Made by a program: the position numbers and the translations under genes. A stretch of 64,000 bases of DNA, taken from NCBI GenBank assembly GCA_029852775.1, contig LEKJ01000022.1, positions 35,990 to 99,989 of the forward strand, given 5' to 3'. Below are positions 48,590-58,391 of the stretch, piece by piece. Under the pieces are notes generated by a model. That model had not been told where the DNA came from. It did not search any database and saw only the letters and a program-made list of their open reading frames with translations. Numbering within the stretch: position 1 is the first letter of the stretch; every line of letters begins with the position of its first letter. Source of the DNA: Pasteurellaceae bacterium LFhippo2. GTDB taxonomy: Bacteria; Pseudomonadota; Gammaproteobacteria; Enterobacterales; Pasteurellaceae.

Positions 48590-49399
48590 CTAATTAAAGT
48601 GAAAGATTGCTTGCCAATCAATATCTTTATTCCCGACCATTACAAAATGTGGATTAATTAATGTTTCGCGTTGATTGTAAGTTAAAGGCTGAAAATCGAT
48701 ATCAAAAATTTTACCACCCGTTTCCGCGAGTAGCACTTCAGCTGCAGCCGTATCCCATTCGCCCGTATCGCCTAAACGCACATAGCAATCTGCTTTTCCT
48801 TCGGCAACAAGACCTGCTTTTAAGCTACTAGAACCATAAACTAACAATTCAACTTGATAGGCATTATGCACATTCTTAGTAATTTTACGGTTAGAGCTGC
48901 CTGTTGTAATTAGCAAGCGGTGCGTTTCCGAAGGATCTTTGCAATTTGGAGTTAAGTTGATTTTTTGGCCCTTTTCAATTAGATAAGCCCCTTGCCCCTG
49001 CATTGCTACATAGGTTTTATTTAAAGTAGGGGCGTGGATAATACCAAAAATAGGTTGGTTATTTTGAACAAAGCCGATCATAATTGAGAATTGATCGGTT
49101 CGATTGATAAATTGCTGAGTGCCATCTAAAGGGTCGATAATCCAGTATTGTTGCCATTGTGAGCGCTCACTTAATGGGATTTTACTCGCTTCTTCAGAGA
49201 GAACAGGAATATCAGGCGTCAGTAGTCTTAAATTATCAATCATAAACTGGCTGATAAATAGATCGGCTTCAGTAACTGGGGTTTGATCGTCTTTGATCTG
49301 AATTTCAACAGAACGAGCATAAAAGTCTTGAAGATGCTTACCCGCTTGATAGGTAATCTCCAACACTTTATCAATTATCGCTTGATTTAAATTTAGCAT
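48590..49399 (-). CDS. cysQ: 3'(2'),5'-bisphosphate nucleotidase
   Basis: Hydrolyses 3'-phosphoadenosine-5'-phosphate, a toxic by-product of sulfate assimilation. Inositol-monophosphatase superfamily, 269 residues. Metal-binding motifs: TPVTEADLF, VLSEEAS, WIIDPLDGTQQFI (DPLDGT, about 91) and GEWDTAAAEVLL. Upstream of zwf on the same strand with a 74-base gap. Confidence 0.93.
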   Translation of the reverse strand: MLNLNQAIIDKVLEITYQAGKHLQDFYARSVEIQIKDDQTPVTEADLFISQFMIDNLRLLTPDIPVLSEEASKIPLSERSQWQQYWIIDPLDGTQQFINRTDQFSIMIGFVQNNQPIFGIIHAPTLNKTYVAMQGQGAYLIEKGQKINLTPNCKDPSETHRLLITTGSSNRKITKNVHNAYQVELLVYGSSSLKAGLVAEGKADCYVRLGDTGEWDTAAAEVLLAETGGKIFDIDFQPLTYNQRETLINPHFVMVGNKDIDWQAIFHFN

Positions 49400-49502
49400 A
49401 ATATCCCCTTAATACAGATCGAGAATGATAACGCAGAAATCGTTGAAAAGGAAAACTTATTCATATAATAAATAATATTTATGAAATGTTATATGAATAC
49501 TT

Positions 49503-49892
49503 CTATGCTTTGGGCAAAAATAATCGTAAAACTAATGGTGAGTAAATGGCATTTGCTCCCGCAATCATTAATCCTCTTAATAAAGCCATTACACTTTCAT
49601 CGAGCAATGAAACGTCACCTAATCCCGTATCAATTATGAAAAACGGTAATAAAATAACTGTCACAACAAAGCCCAAAATAGCAGGCATTAACATCATCTG
49701 CACTAAATTACGTTGGTGATATTGCGTAAATTGGCAGATCACAGCAAGCAAAAATGCAGGCAAAGTGAAAAATATCGCAACACCGATAGAGCCTTCTAAG
49801 CTAAAACCATCAAAAATTGACAGCGCAAGCGTAAAGATAATCTGGGTAACAATAGGAAAAACAATTAATAAGGGACGATAAGATTTAAACAT
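49503..49892 (-). CDS. Small integral membrane protein
   Basis: 129 residues with four hydrophobic segments (about 7-27, 33-54, 67-88, 100-122) and little polar sequence. Family not recognised. It overlaps the end of nudE by 8 bases, so it is co-transcribed with it; that linkage gives no clear function. Confidence 0.78.
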   Translation of the reverse strand: MFKSYRPLLIVFPIVTQIIFTLALSIFDGFSLEGSIGVAIFFTLPAFLLAVICQFTQYHQRNLVQMMLMPAILGFVVTVILLPFFIIDTGLGDVSLLDESVMALLRGLMIAGANAIYSPLVLRLFLPKA

Positions 49893-50433
49893 TTTTCAAA
49901 TACTCTTTTAATAAAAATAGAGCTGATAAATTACGTGCTTCGCCAAAGCTAGGATCGGCAAGTAATTCATCGATTTTTTCTAATGGGTAATAAACGATTT
50001 CTAATGGTTCTGGTTCATCGCCTTCCAGTTGTGAAGGGTAGAGATCTTGAGCCACAAAAACGTGCATTAAACCGTACATATGACTTGGGCCACTATAAAG
50101 TGTGCGTAATGGTTCAATTTGTTTGGCACCAAAGCCAATCTCTTCTTGTAACTCGCGATTTGCACTTTCAATAGGCTGCTCACCAACGTCCACAATACCT
50201 TTTGGAAAGGTGAGTTCATAGCGTTCTGGGCCAACAGCATATTCACGCACCATAATGAGTTGGTCATTATAAATAGGTAATACGAGCACAGCCGAACGTT
50301 TTTGTGGTGTTAAGCGCTCATATTGACGTTCTTCGCCATTTGAAAAGCGTAAATCGACTGCTTGAACCTCAAAGATTTTTGTCTTTGCAATGGTATCAAT
50401 CTTTAAAATTTCAGGAAGCGTTTTTTGTGTCAT
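49885..50433 (-). CDS. nudE: ADP-compounds hydrolase NudE (Nudix)
   Basis: Nudix hydrolase, 182 residues, that acts on ADP-ribose, NADH and related compounds. The Nudix box GIVDVGEQPIESANRELQEEIGFG lies at about 96-119 with all the metal-binding Glu residues (RELQEEIG). NudE is favoured over other ADP-ribose pyrophosphatases by length and by the RFSNGEERQYERL start. Leads a two-gene unit with the small membrane protein. Confidence 0.85.
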   Translation of the reverse strand: MTQKTLPEILKIDTIAKTKIFEVQAVDLRFSNGEERQYERLTPQKRSAVLVLPIYNDQLIMVREYAVGPERYELTFPKGIVDVGEQPIESANRELQEEIGFGAKQIEPLRTLYSGPSHMYGLMHVFVAQDLYPSQLEGDEPEPLEIVYYPLEKIDELLADPSFGEARNLSALFLLKEYLKNV

Positions 50434-50485
50434 AAGTTATTTCTTATATGAAGGGATGGAACCTGATAAGGTTACCCATTAAATA

Positions 50486-50965
50486 TCAGCCAATTATAGC
50501 CCAAATCCCCCAAAGAATCATTGCATATCTCGCCCCTTTACCAATGATAATGAATAAAATAGTTTGCCACATATTAAAGCGTAGCCAACCTGCGATACCA
50601 CATAACAAATCCCCAACAACAGGTAGCCAACTGAGTAATAAAATCCATACACCATATTTTTGGCTATTACGCAGTGCCCATTGTGTGGTTTTACTTTGAT
50701 GGTCATTGATATTAGGTTTAGGAATTAAATAAGCCATCCAATAAGTCGTTAGGCTCCCTAGGCTGTTGCCCAGAGTTGCAAAAAACCAGAGAAAAAAGAC
50801 CGCTTGTTTGTTTATTAAAATATTTTGACTAATAAGTGTACTGAATATAATTTCAGAATTGCCTGGTAATAGAGTTGAGCTTAAAAAAGCACTGAAAAAC
50901 ATCAATAGCATTTGGTACTCAGGACCAAAAAATAGTCCCAAAAAAGAGGTCGTATAGTCGAACAT
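50486..50965 (-). CDS. YqaA family membrane protein (DedA/SNARE-associated type)
   Basis: 159-residue inner-membrane protein. Characteristic sequence FFSAFLSSTLLPGNSEIIF near 24-42, ATLGNSLGSLTTYWMA, and LLSWLPVVGDLLCGIAGWLR at about 110-130, the pattern of the YqaA branch of DedA-like proteins. DedA relatives help lipid-carrier movement or membrane potential maintenance; no specific role can be assigned. Divergent from focA. Confidence 0.87.
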   Translation of the reverse strand: MFDYTTSFLGLFFGPEYQMLLMFFSAFLSSTLLPGNSEIIFSTLISQNILINKQAVFFLWFFATLGNSLGSLTTYWMAYLIPKPNINDHQSKTTQWALRNSQKYGVWILLLSWLPVVGDLLCGIAGWLRFNMWQTILFIIIGKGARYAMILWGIWAIIG

Positions 50966-51030
50966 TTGTAATTATTTTGTTAAGTTAAAGTTTAATTAAA
51001 GTAAGTTTAATTTTTGCATTTTGTTAAAGT

Positions 51031-51044
51031 TTGATGTAAATCAA
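51031..51044 (+). promoter_or_regulatory. FNR-binding site upstream of focA
   Basis: TTGATGTAAATCAA, a perfect match to the FNR/CRP-type TTGAT-N4-ATCAA palindrome, centred about 80 bases before the likely start point. It fits anaerobic induction of focA-pflB. Confidence 0.82.
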
Positions 51045-51084
51045 TAAAGAATGTCGCTTTATTTATTTTATCAAGAAAATTTAT

Positions 51085-51112
51085 TTGAGCTTGGGCCTAA
51101 CAGGTCTATAAT
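51085..51112 (+). promoter_or_regulatory. Sigma-70 promoter of focA
   Basis: TTGAGC (51085-51090), 16 bases, TATAAT (51107-51112), 48 bases before the focA ATG. Confidence 0.7.
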
Positions 51113-51160
51113 TCTCAACACTTTTTAGAAAGTTTCAAATTTTAGTGTAAGGATTTGCGT

Positions 51161-51985
51161 ATGTTTTCTCCAGCTGAAATGGCTAAGATCGCCGAGGATA
51201 GTGCGGTTTATAAAGCAACTAAAAACCAATTCTATTCGTTTATTTCTGCAATTACTGCGGGTGCTTATATTTCAATCGCATTCGTATTCTACGCAACCAC
51301 TCAAGTTGGTGCAAGTGAACTACCTTGGGGTGTCGCTAAATTAATTGGCGGTGTTGTATTCTCTCTAGGTATCATTATGTGTGTGGTGTTTGGGGCTGAG
51401 CTTTTTACATCATCTACAATGACAGCTGTCGCTAAGGCTAGCAATCGAATTACCCTAGCACAAATGCTCAAAAATTGGTGTGTGGTTTATGGTGGTAATT
51501 TTGTAGGAGCAACTTTTATCGTTTTATTAGTATGGTTTAGTGGCGAGATTATGGCTGCTAATGGTCAGTGGGGTTTAACCATTTTAAAAACGGCACAGCA
51601 CAAGATTCACCATACTTGGATAGAAGCTTTTAGCCTAGGCATTTTCTGTAACCTAATGGTTTGTATTGCCGTATGGATGGCTTATGCTGGTAAAAGTTTA
51701 ACAGACAAATCTTTTATTATGATTTTACCTATCGCAATGTTCGTTGCGTCAGGTTTTGAACACTGTGTGGCAAATATGTTTATGGTGCCTATGGGCATCT
51801 TAATTAGCAGTTCAGCAAGCCCTGAATTTTGGACTGCAATCGGTATTGATCCTGCTCAATATGCGGATCTAACGGTAGCAAATTTTATAGTTAAAAATTT
51901 AATTCCAGCAACATTGGGTAATATTGTTGGTGGTGCATTCTTTATTGGTTTAGTGCAATGGTTTTTGCACTTAAGACAACATTAA
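51161..51985 (+). CDS. focA: Formate transporter FocA
   Basis: Pentameric formate channel of the FNT family, about 274 residues with six transmembrane helices. Motifs: AGAYISIAFVFYAT, LVLFG-type loop here as VVFGAELFTSS (the omega loop of FNT channels), NFVGA, and EHCVANMF with the central His of the pore. ATG 51161 follows AAGGA; a TTG two codons earlier is in frame but less suited. Upstream of pflB, the source of formate. Confidence 0.95.
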   Translation: MFSPAEMAKIAEDSAVYKATKNQFYSFISAITAGAYISIAFVFYATTQVGASELPWGVAKLIGGVVFSLGIIMCVVFGAELFTSSTMTAVAKASNRITLAQMLKNWCVVYGGNFVGATFIVLLVWFSGEIMAANGQWGLTILKTAQHKIHHTWIEAFSLGIFCNLMVCIAVWMAYAGKSLTDKSFIMILPIAMFVASGFEHCVANMFMVPMGILISSSASPEFWTAIGIDPAQYADLTVANFIVKNLIPATLGNIVGGAFFIGLVQWFLHLRQH

Positions 51986-52081
51986 TCACAGATTTCAATT
52001 TTTAAGCGGTGCGATTTTGCAGATTTTTTAGTAAATTAACCCGCTTGCTAAAACTTAATTTATTAACTAACGAGGTTTAAA

Positions 52082-54406
52082 ATGACTCAATTAACTGAAG
52101 CTCAGCTTAAAGCGTGGGAAGGTTTCGCCCCAGGTGAGTGGCAAACAAGTGTAAATGTTCGTGATTTTATTCAAAAGAACTACACTCCGTATGAAGGCGA
52201 TGAATCATTCCTAGCAGATGCAACTGAAGCTACTACAACGCTTTGGGCTGATGTGATGGAAAAAATTAAAGTGGAAAACAAAACCCACGAACCGTATGAC
52301 ATTGATTGTGATACTCCATCAACAATTACTTCACACGCAGCAGGCTATATCAATAAAGATCTAGAAAAAATCGTTGGTCTTCAAACTGACGCACCATTAA
52401 AACGTGCAATTATGCCTTATGGCGGTATCAATATGGTGAAAGGTTCTTGTAAAGTTTACCGCCGTGAATTAAATCCAGCAGTAGAAAAAATCTTTACTGA
52501 ATACCGTAAAACTCACAACCAAGGTGTATTCGATGTTTATACACCAGACATTTTACGTTGCCGTAAATCAGGTGTAATTACTGGTCTTCCAGATGCTTAC
52601 GGTCGTGGTCGTATTATCGGTGACTACCGTCGTATGGCACTTTACGGTGCAGATTTCTTAATGAAAGATAAATTCAAACAATTTACTTCATTACAAGAAA
52701 AATTAGAATCTGGCGAAGATATTCAAGCAACAATTCAATTACGTGAAGAGATCGCGGAACAACACCGTGCTTTAGGCCAAATGAAGCAAATGGCTGCAAG
52801 CTATGGTTATGATATTTCTGGCCCAGCGAAAAACGCACAAGAAGCGGTACAATGGACTTACTTCGCTTACTTATCAGCAGTTAAATCACAAAATGGTGCG
52901 GCGATGTCTTTCGGTCGTACATCAACATTCTTAGATGTGTTCATTGAACGTGACTTAAAATTAGGCCGTATCACTGAGAAAGAAGCGCAAGAGTTAATGG
53001 ATCACTTAGTAATGAAATTACGTATGGTTCGTTTCTTACGTACACCAGAATACGATCAATTATTCTCAGGTGACCCAATGTGGGCAACAGAAACGTTTGC
53101 TGGTATGGGCTTAGATGGTCGTACTTTAGTAACGAAAAACAGCTTCCGTTTATTACACACCCTATACACAATGGGTCCATCTCCAGAGCCAAACTTAACA
53201 ATTCTTTGGTCTGAAAGCTTACCAGATGGCTTTAAACGTTATGCTGCGAAAGTGTCTATCGAAACTTCATCTGTTCAGTATGAAAACGATGACTTAATGC
53301 GTCCAGATTTCCAAAATGATGACTATGCAATTGCGTGCTGTGTAAGCCCGATGATCGTAGGTAAAATGATGCAGTTCTTCGGCGCGCGTGCGAACTTAGC
53401 GAAAACCTTATTATACGCAATCAACGGCGGTATCGATGAGAAATCAGGTGACCAAGTAGGTCCTAAATCTGAAGCAATTACAAGCGAATACTTAGATTAC
53501 GATGATGTAATGAATCGCTTAGATGGCTTTATGGACTGGTTAGCGAAACAATATGTGACAGCATTAAATATCATTCACTTTATGCACGATAAATACGCGT
53601 ATGAAGCTGCATTAATGGCGTTACACGACCGTGATGTATTCCGTACAATGGCGTGTGGTATCGCAGGTCTTTCTGTTGCAGCAGACTCACTTTCAGCAAT
53701 CAAATATGCGAAAGTTAAACCAGTTCGTACTGACATTGAAATCAAAAACAAAGCAGGTGAAGTGATTGGCGTAGCGAAAAATGTGGCAACAGACTTCGAA
53801 ATCGAAGGCGAATATCCACAATTTGGTAACAATGATAACCGTGTAGATGATATCGCAATCGACTTAGTTGAACGTTTTATGAAGAAAATTCAAAAACTTA
53901 AAACTTACCGTAATGCTGTACCAACACAATCTGTTCTTACTATCACTTCTAACGTGGTTTATGGTAAGAAAACAGGTAACACACCAGATGGCCGTCGTTC
54001 AGGTGCACCATTCGGACCAGGTGCGAACCCAATGCACGGTCGTGACCAAAAAGGTGCGGTAGCGTCATTAACATCTGTTGCTAAATTACCATTTGCGTAT
54101 GCGAAAGACGGTATCTCTTATACCTTCTCAATCGTACCAAATGCATTAGGTAAAGATTTAGATGCTCAAAAACGTAACCTTGCAGGTTTAATGGATGGTT
54201 ACTTCCACCACGAAGCTGAAGTGGAAGGTGGTCAACACTTAAACGTGAACGTGTTAAACCGTGAAATGTTATTAGATGCGGTAGAAAACCCAGAGAAATA
54301 CCCACAATTAACAATCCGTGTTTCAGGTTACGCAGTACGTTTCAACTCTTTAACTAAAGAGCAACAACAAGACGTAATCACACGTACATTCACAACTTCA
54401 ATCTAA
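52082..54406 (+). CDS. pflB: Pyruvate formate-lyase
   Basis: Glycyl-radical enzyme that splits pyruvate into acetyl-CoA and formate in fermentation. 774 residues. The active-site cysteine pair is in IACCVSPM (about 418-425) and the radical glycine in [12 protein letters not shown] near the C-terminus (about 750). It is highly expressed by its uniform codon choice (GGT, CGT, AAA, TTA). The 96-base gap after focA contains a weak pair of opposed uptake signals; pflA follows. Confidence 0.98.
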   Translation: MTQLTEAQLKAWEGFAPGEWQTSVNVRDFIQKNYTPYEGDESFLADATEATTTLWADVMEKIKVENKTHEPYDIDCDTPSTITSHAAGYINKDLEKIVGLQTDAPLKRAIMPYGGINMVKGSCKVYRRELNPAVEKIFTEYRKTHNQGVFDVYTPDILRCRKSGVITGLPDAYGRGRIIGDYRRMALYGADFLMKDKFKQFTSLQEKLESGEDIQATIQLREEIAEQHRALGQMKQMAASYGYDISGPAKNAQEAVQWTYFAYLSAVKSQNGAAMSFGRTSTFLDVFIERDLKLGRITEKEAQELMDHLVMKLRMVRFLRTPEYDQLFSGDPMWATETFAGMGLDGRTLVTKNSFRLLHTLYTMGPSPEPNLTILWSESLPDGFKRYAAKVSIETSSVQYENDDLMRPDFQNDDYAIACCVSPMIVGKMMQFFGARANLAKTLLYAINGGIDEKSGDQVGPKSEAITSEYLDYDDVMNRLDGFMDWLAKQYVTALNIIHFMHDKYAYEAALMALHDRDVFRTMACGIAGLSVAADSLSAIKYAKVKPVRTDIEIKNKAGEVIGVAKNVATDFEIEGEYPQFGNNDNRVDDIAIDLVERFMKKIQKLKTYRNAVPTQSVLTITSNVVYGKKTGNTPDGRRSGAPFGPGANPMHGRDQKGAVASLTSVAKLPFAYAKDGISYTFSIVPNALGKDLDAQKRNLAGLMDGYFHHEAEVEGGQHLNVNVLNREMLLDAVENPEKYPQLTIRVSGYAVRFNSLTKEQQQDVITRTFTTSI

Positions 54407-54432
54407 TTTTTAGATTAAGTTAATCTCATAGA

Positions 54433-54471
54433 GCGGTCAGATTTTGCAAAATTTTTGCGGAATCTGACCGC
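54433..54471 (+). terminator. Hairpin of opposed uptake signals after pflB
   Basis: GCGGTCAGATT (54433-54443) and AATCTGACCGC (54461-54471), perfect 11-base arms containing uptake-signal cores. Terminator-like, but the bases after it (TTGTGTGTT) are not a strong T-run, so it may only reduce transcription into pflA. Confidence 0.6.
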
Positions 54472-54515
54472 TTGTGTGTTAGAATTTTGGCAAGTGTTGT
54501 GAATAAAGCCATTTT

Positions 54516-54585
54516 GTAGGATGGGCATCCTTGCCCATCAATAAACAAACGAATTAGAAATGATGGGCAGGGATGCCCATCCTAC
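54516..54585. repeat. 70-nt GTAGGATGGGCA inverted repeat
   Basis: 25-base arms, GTAGGATGGGCATCC... and ...GGATGCCCATCCTAC, with one mismatch, around a 20-base A-rich loop. Within the 236-base gap between pflB and pflA. It belongs with the GTAGG-ended elements but has a different stem sequence. Confidence 0.88.
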
Positions 54586-54642
54586 GTTTTTGTCGCAAAA
54601 ATTGTTTTATTCACAATATTTTTATAATTTAAAGGATATACA

Positions 54643-55383
54643 ATGACTGTTCTCGCTCGTTACCACTCTTACGAATCTTGTGGCACTGTTGATGGCCCAG
54701 GGATTCGTTTTATTCTATTTCTACAAGGCTGTTTAATGCGTTGTAAATATTGCCACAACCGCGATACTTGGGATTTAGAAGGTGGTAAAACCATTAGCGT
54801 TGAAGACTTGATGAAAGAAGTTATCACCTATAAGCACTTTATGCGTGCGACTGGTGGCGGTGTAACTGCATCTGGTGGTGAAGCTGTATTACAAATGGAA
54901 TTTGTGCGTGATTGGTTCCGTGCTTGTAAAGCCGAAGGAATCGAGACTTGTTTAGATACTAACGGCTTTGTGCGTAACTACAGCGAAGTCGTTGATGAGA
55001 TGTTAGATGTAACTGATCTAGTGATGTTAGATCTTAAACAGCTTAATGAAGAGATCCATAAAGATTTCATTGGTGTGTCAAACAAGCGTACCTTAGACTT
55101 CGCACGCTATCTACAAAAACGTAATCAACGTACTTGGATTCGTTATGTTGTTGTACCGGGCCATACGGATGCTGATGCCGATGTGCATTTACTTGGCCAG
55201 TTTATTCAAGGTATGCAGAATATCGAGAAAGTTGAGTTACTACCCTATCACCGTTTAGGTGCGCATAAATGGGAAACACTTGGCTTTGAGTATGAATTAA
55301 AAGATGTAATGCCACCAAGTAAAGAGTCTTTAGAGCATATCAAAGGAATTATTGAAAGTTACGGTCATAAAGTCACTTACTAG
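54643..55383 (+). CDS. pflA: Pyruvate formate-lyase-activating enzyme
   Basis: Radical SAM enzyme that installs the glycyl radical on PflB. 246 residues. Iron-sulfur motif [14 protein letters not shown] (CxxxCxxC, about 30-37), [19 protein letters not shown] and VVPGHTD. Same strand as pflB but 236 bases downstream, across a hairpin of uptake signals and a 70-nt palindrome, so it is likely expressed at a lower level. Confidence 0.97.
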   Translation: MTVLARYHSYESCGTVDGPGIRFILFLQGCLMRCKYCHNRDTWDLEGGKTISVEDLMKEVITYKHFMRATGGGVTASGGEAVLQMEFVRDWFRACKAEGIETCLDTNGFVRNYSEVVDEMLDVTDLVMLDLKQLNEEIHKDFIGVSNKRTLDFARYLQKRNQRTWIRYVVVPGHTDADADVHLLGQFIQGMQNIEKVELLPYHRLGAHKWETLGFEYELKDVMPPSKESLEHIKGIIESYGHKVTY

Positions 55384-55387
55384 AAAT

Positions 55388-55424
55388 AAAAAATCCTTTC
55401 CAGTTAATTGGAAAGGATTTTTTG
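55388..55424. terminator. Bidirectional terminator between pflA and the ZIP transporter gene
   Basis: AAAAAATCCTTTCC-agttaatt-GGAAAGGATTTTTT, perfect stem with A-run and T-run, serving convergent genes. Confidence 0.92.
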
Positions 55425-55426
55425 TT

Positions 55427-56251
55427 TTAGCCTAATGCTACATCTAAAATCATCATAATTACAAAGCCAGCCATTAAGCTTAATGTAGCAATATCGGTAT
55501 TGCCATTGCTTTGCGAATCTGGAATCAACTCTTCAACCACAACGAAAATCATCGCTCCAGCCGCGAAAGCAAGGGCATAGGGGAGAATTGCGGTCATCGA
55601 CATTACAAATAAAGCCCCAAATACCGCAACGATTGGCTCTACAATCGCAGACATTGAGCCATATTTAAAAGCTTTCATTCGGCTATGTCCTTCACCACGA
55701 ATGGGCAGGGAAAGAGAAGAACCTTCAGGAATATTTTGTAAACCGATACCAATTGCCAGCCCAATTGCGCCCATAATTGAAGCATCAACGCCAGGTACAT
55801 TTGTTGCTACCGCACCAAAAGCAACCCCAATCGCTAAACCTTCAGGGATATTATGGATAGTGATTGCTAAGAACAGTAGCATTGATTTAGAAAGTTTCTG
55901 TGGAGCGATCCCTTCTGCTTGATCTAAGCGTTTTGTTACATGTAAATGTGGAACAATGTAATCAATTAAGCGAATAAATAATCCGCCAAGTAAGAATCCA
56001 ACAGCGGCTGGAATCCAGCTCCATTCTCCATAAGTCGGTTCTGCATAATCTAAAGCAGGGGCGAGTAGTGACCAAAATGACGCTGCAATCATAACCCCTG
56101 CGGCAAATCCCATCATTGAGTCTAAGATTTTGCGGTTAACGGTTCTAAAAAAGAATACAAAGGCTGAACCAAAGATGGTGCAGAACCACGTAAATAAGCC
56201 TGCAAGCAAGGCTTGCATCGCAGGATGTAGGGAAAGAAAATAGTCAAACAT
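55427..56251 (-). CDS. ZIP family metal transporter (GufA-like)
   Basis: Divalent metal (probably zinc) transporter, 274 residues, eight predicted transmembrane segments. The metal path motifs are present: HNIPEGLAIG in TM4 (about 133-142) and LQNIPEGSSLS in TM5 (about 171-181). A short cytoplasmic loop with HLH (PHLHVTKRLD) precedes TM4. ZupT and GufA subfamilies are close; the GufA type is preferred from the N-terminal FTWFCTIFGSAFVFF. Single gene. Confidence 0.88.
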   Translation of the reverse strand: MFDYFLSLHPAMQALLAGLFTWFCTIFGSAFVFFFRTVNRKILDSMMGFAAGVMIAASFWSLLAPALDYAEPTYGEWSWIPAAVGFLLGGLFIRLIDYIVPHLHVTKRLDQAEGIAPQKLSKSMLLFLAITIHNIPEGLAIGVAFGAVATNVPGVDASIMGAIGLAIGIGLQNIPEGSSLSLPIRGEGHSRMKAFKYGSMSAIVEPIVAVFGALFVMSMTAILPYALAFAAGAMIFVVVEELIPDSQSNGNTDIATLSLMAGFVIMMILDVALG

Positions 56252-56389
56252 AGAATAAAAAAGAGTAGGTAATCAATTTCGGGTTATTATAAACAACCGG
56301 TCTAATTTGTCTAAATTTTTGCAAAAAATTTTGATAGAACTCAGCAATTATAAAAAATGGCGTACATAACAATGCACGCCATCAATTAA

Positions 56390-58225
56390 TTAAATTTTCG
56401 TTTTATCACGCACTGCGCCTTTATCCGCAGAGGTTGCAAAGTGACCATACACTTTTAATGCAAATGACACTTCACGTTGGCGGTTCGCTGGTTGCCAGCC
56501 TTTTGCATCTTGTTCTGCACGACGTTGTGCAAGTTCTGCCTCATCAACGACTAGCTGAATTGAACGGTTTGGAATATCAATTTGGATAGCATCACCATCT
56601 TTCACTAAACCAATTAAACCACCTGCTGCCGCTTCTGGTGAACAGTGACCGATTGATAAACCTGATGTACCACCAGAGAAACGGCCATCTGTTAATAATG
56701 CACACTCTTTACCTAAGCCCATAGATTTTAAGTAACTAGTTGGGTAAAGCATCTCTTGCATACCCGGACCGCCTTTTGGACCTTCGTAGCGGATAACTAC
56801 CACGTGGCCGGCTTTTACTTTACCGCCTAAGATACCTGCTACCGCATCTTCTTGGCTTTCAAACACAATCGCAGTGCCGTTGAATTTTAAGATAGACTCA
56901 TCAACGCCTGCGGTTTTTACGATACAGCCATCCACTGCGATATTACCCGAAAGCATTGCTAAACCACCGTCTTGGCTATAAGCAAATTCTTTGCTACGAA
57001 TACAACCATTTTGACGGTCATCATCTACCGTATCCCAACGGGTATCTTGTGAAAAGGCTTTAGTGGTACGGATCCCCGCAGGCCCTGCACGGAAGAACTT
57101 ATGCACATTTTCATCTTTGGTTAATACGATATCGTATTTAGCAATCTGCTCTTGCATACTTAGCCCTAACACGGTGCGTGTTTGGTTATTCAACAAGTTA
57201 GCACGGTCTAATTCACCTAAAATTGCCATAATACCACCTGCACGGTGAACATCTTCCATGTGGTATTTTTGCGTATTCGGTGCGACTTTACTTAAACAAG
57301 GCACTTTACGAGATAAGCGGTCGATATCTGTCATGGTGAAATCCACTTCCGCTTCTTGTGCTGCTGCTAATAAGTGAAGAACCGTATTAGTTGAACCACC
57401 CATTGCAATATCTAAGCTCATTGCATTGTCGAAGGCATCTTTAGTTGCGATTGAACGGGGTAATACCGAATAGTCGTCTTGTTCGTAATATTTTTTGCAA
57501 AGTTCAACGATTTGTGAACCCGCATCTAAGAATAACTGTTTACGATCTGCGTGGGTTGCTAAGCAAGAGCCATTACCTGGTAAACTTAAACCTAAGGCTT
57601 CAGTTAAACAGTTCATTGAGTTTGCGGTAAACATACCTGAGCAAGAGCCACAAGTTGGGCAAGCTGAACGCTCAATTTGCTCACTTACTTCATCTGATAC
57701 ATTTGGATTTGCACCTTGGATCATCGCATCCACAAGGTCTAATTTGATGATTTGGTCAGAAAGCTTAGTTTTACCTGCTTCCATTGGACCGCCTGAAACA
57801 AAGATCGTCGGAATATTTAAGCGTAGAGCCGCCATTAACATTCCGGGGGTGATTTTGTCACAGTTTGAGATACAGACCATTGCATCAGCACAGTGTGCAT
57901 TCACCATATATTCCACGCTGTCTGCGATTAAATCACGGCTTGGTAGTGAGTAGAGCATACCACCGTGACCCATTGCGATACCATCGTCCACTGCGATAGT
58001 ATTAAATTCTTTCGCAACACCGCCTGCTTTTTCAATTTGCTCTGCAACCAGTTGTCCCATATCTTTTAAGTGAACGTGCCCTGGTACAAATTGAGTGAAT
58101 GAGTTCACCACCGCAATAATCGGTTTACCGAAATCATTTTCTTTCATTCCTGTTGCACGCCATAATGCACGTGCGCCCGCCATATTACGACCCTGTGTAC
58201 TGGTCGCTGAACGTAATTTAGGCAT
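56390..58225 (-). CDS. ilvD: Dihydroxy-acid dehydratase
   Basis: Iron-sulfur enzyme of the third step of isoleucine/valine synthesis. 611 residues. Cluster and metal ligands: [12 protein letters not shown] (about 122), [19 protein letters not shown] (about 190-208), and the C-terminal [15 protein letters not shown]. Unlinked to ilvGM in this genome. No leader peptide recognised upstream. Confidence 0.98.
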   Translation of the reverse strand: MPKLRSATSTQGRNMAGARALWRATGMKENDFGKPIIAVVNSFTQFVPGHVHLKDMGQLVAEQIEKAGGVAKEFNTIAVDDGIAMGHGGMLYSLPSRDLIADSVEYMVNAHCADAMVCISNCDKITPGMLMAALRLNIPTIFVSGGPMEAGKTKLSDQIIKLDLVDAMIQGANPNVSDEVSEQIERSACPTCGSCSGMFTANSMNCLTEALGLSLPGNGSCLATHADRKQLFLDAGSQIVELCKKYYEQDDYSVLPRSIATKDAFDNAMSLDIAMGGSTNTVLHLLAAAQEAEVDFTMTDIDRLSRKVPCLSKVAPNTQKYHMEDVHRAGGIMAILGELDRANLLNNQTRTVLGLSMQEQIAKYDIVLTKDENVHKFFRAGPAGIRTTKAFSQDTRWDTVDDDRQNGCIRSKEFAYSQDGGLAMLSGNIAVDGCIVKTAGVDESILKFNGTAIVFESQEDAVAGILGGKVKAGHVVVIRYEGPKGGPGMQEMLYPTSYLKSMGLGKECALLTDGRFSGGTSGLSIGHCSPEAAAGGLIGLVKDGDAIQIDIPNRSIQLVVDEAELAQRRAEQDAKGWQPANRQREVSFALKVYGHFATSADKGAVRDKTKI

Positions 58226-58356
58226 AATCTCTCCAATTGTTATAATGTTGTGTTTTTAAAAATAGGCTGTTCGACATTGTAAAGGCTAAGCAGAGTAATG
58301 CAACCTTTTCGATCTGTTTTTAGTGTCGTAATGTGGAATTTTTCAACTCCAAGCAA

Positions 58357-58384
58357 AAAGGCACAGTATTTCTACTATGCCTTT
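58357..58384 (-). terminator. Terminator after the alanine/glycine symporter gene
   Basis: On the minus strand AAAGGCATAGTA-gaaa-TACTGTGCCTTT with one wobble, followed by T's (A-run at 58355-58359 on the plus strand). Confidence 0.85.
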
Positions 58385-58391
58385 CTCTCAA

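Noticed and set aside
57495-57953. 152-codon plus-strand frame inside ilvD
   Set aside because: Antisense shadow of a highly conserved gene; no independent evidence.
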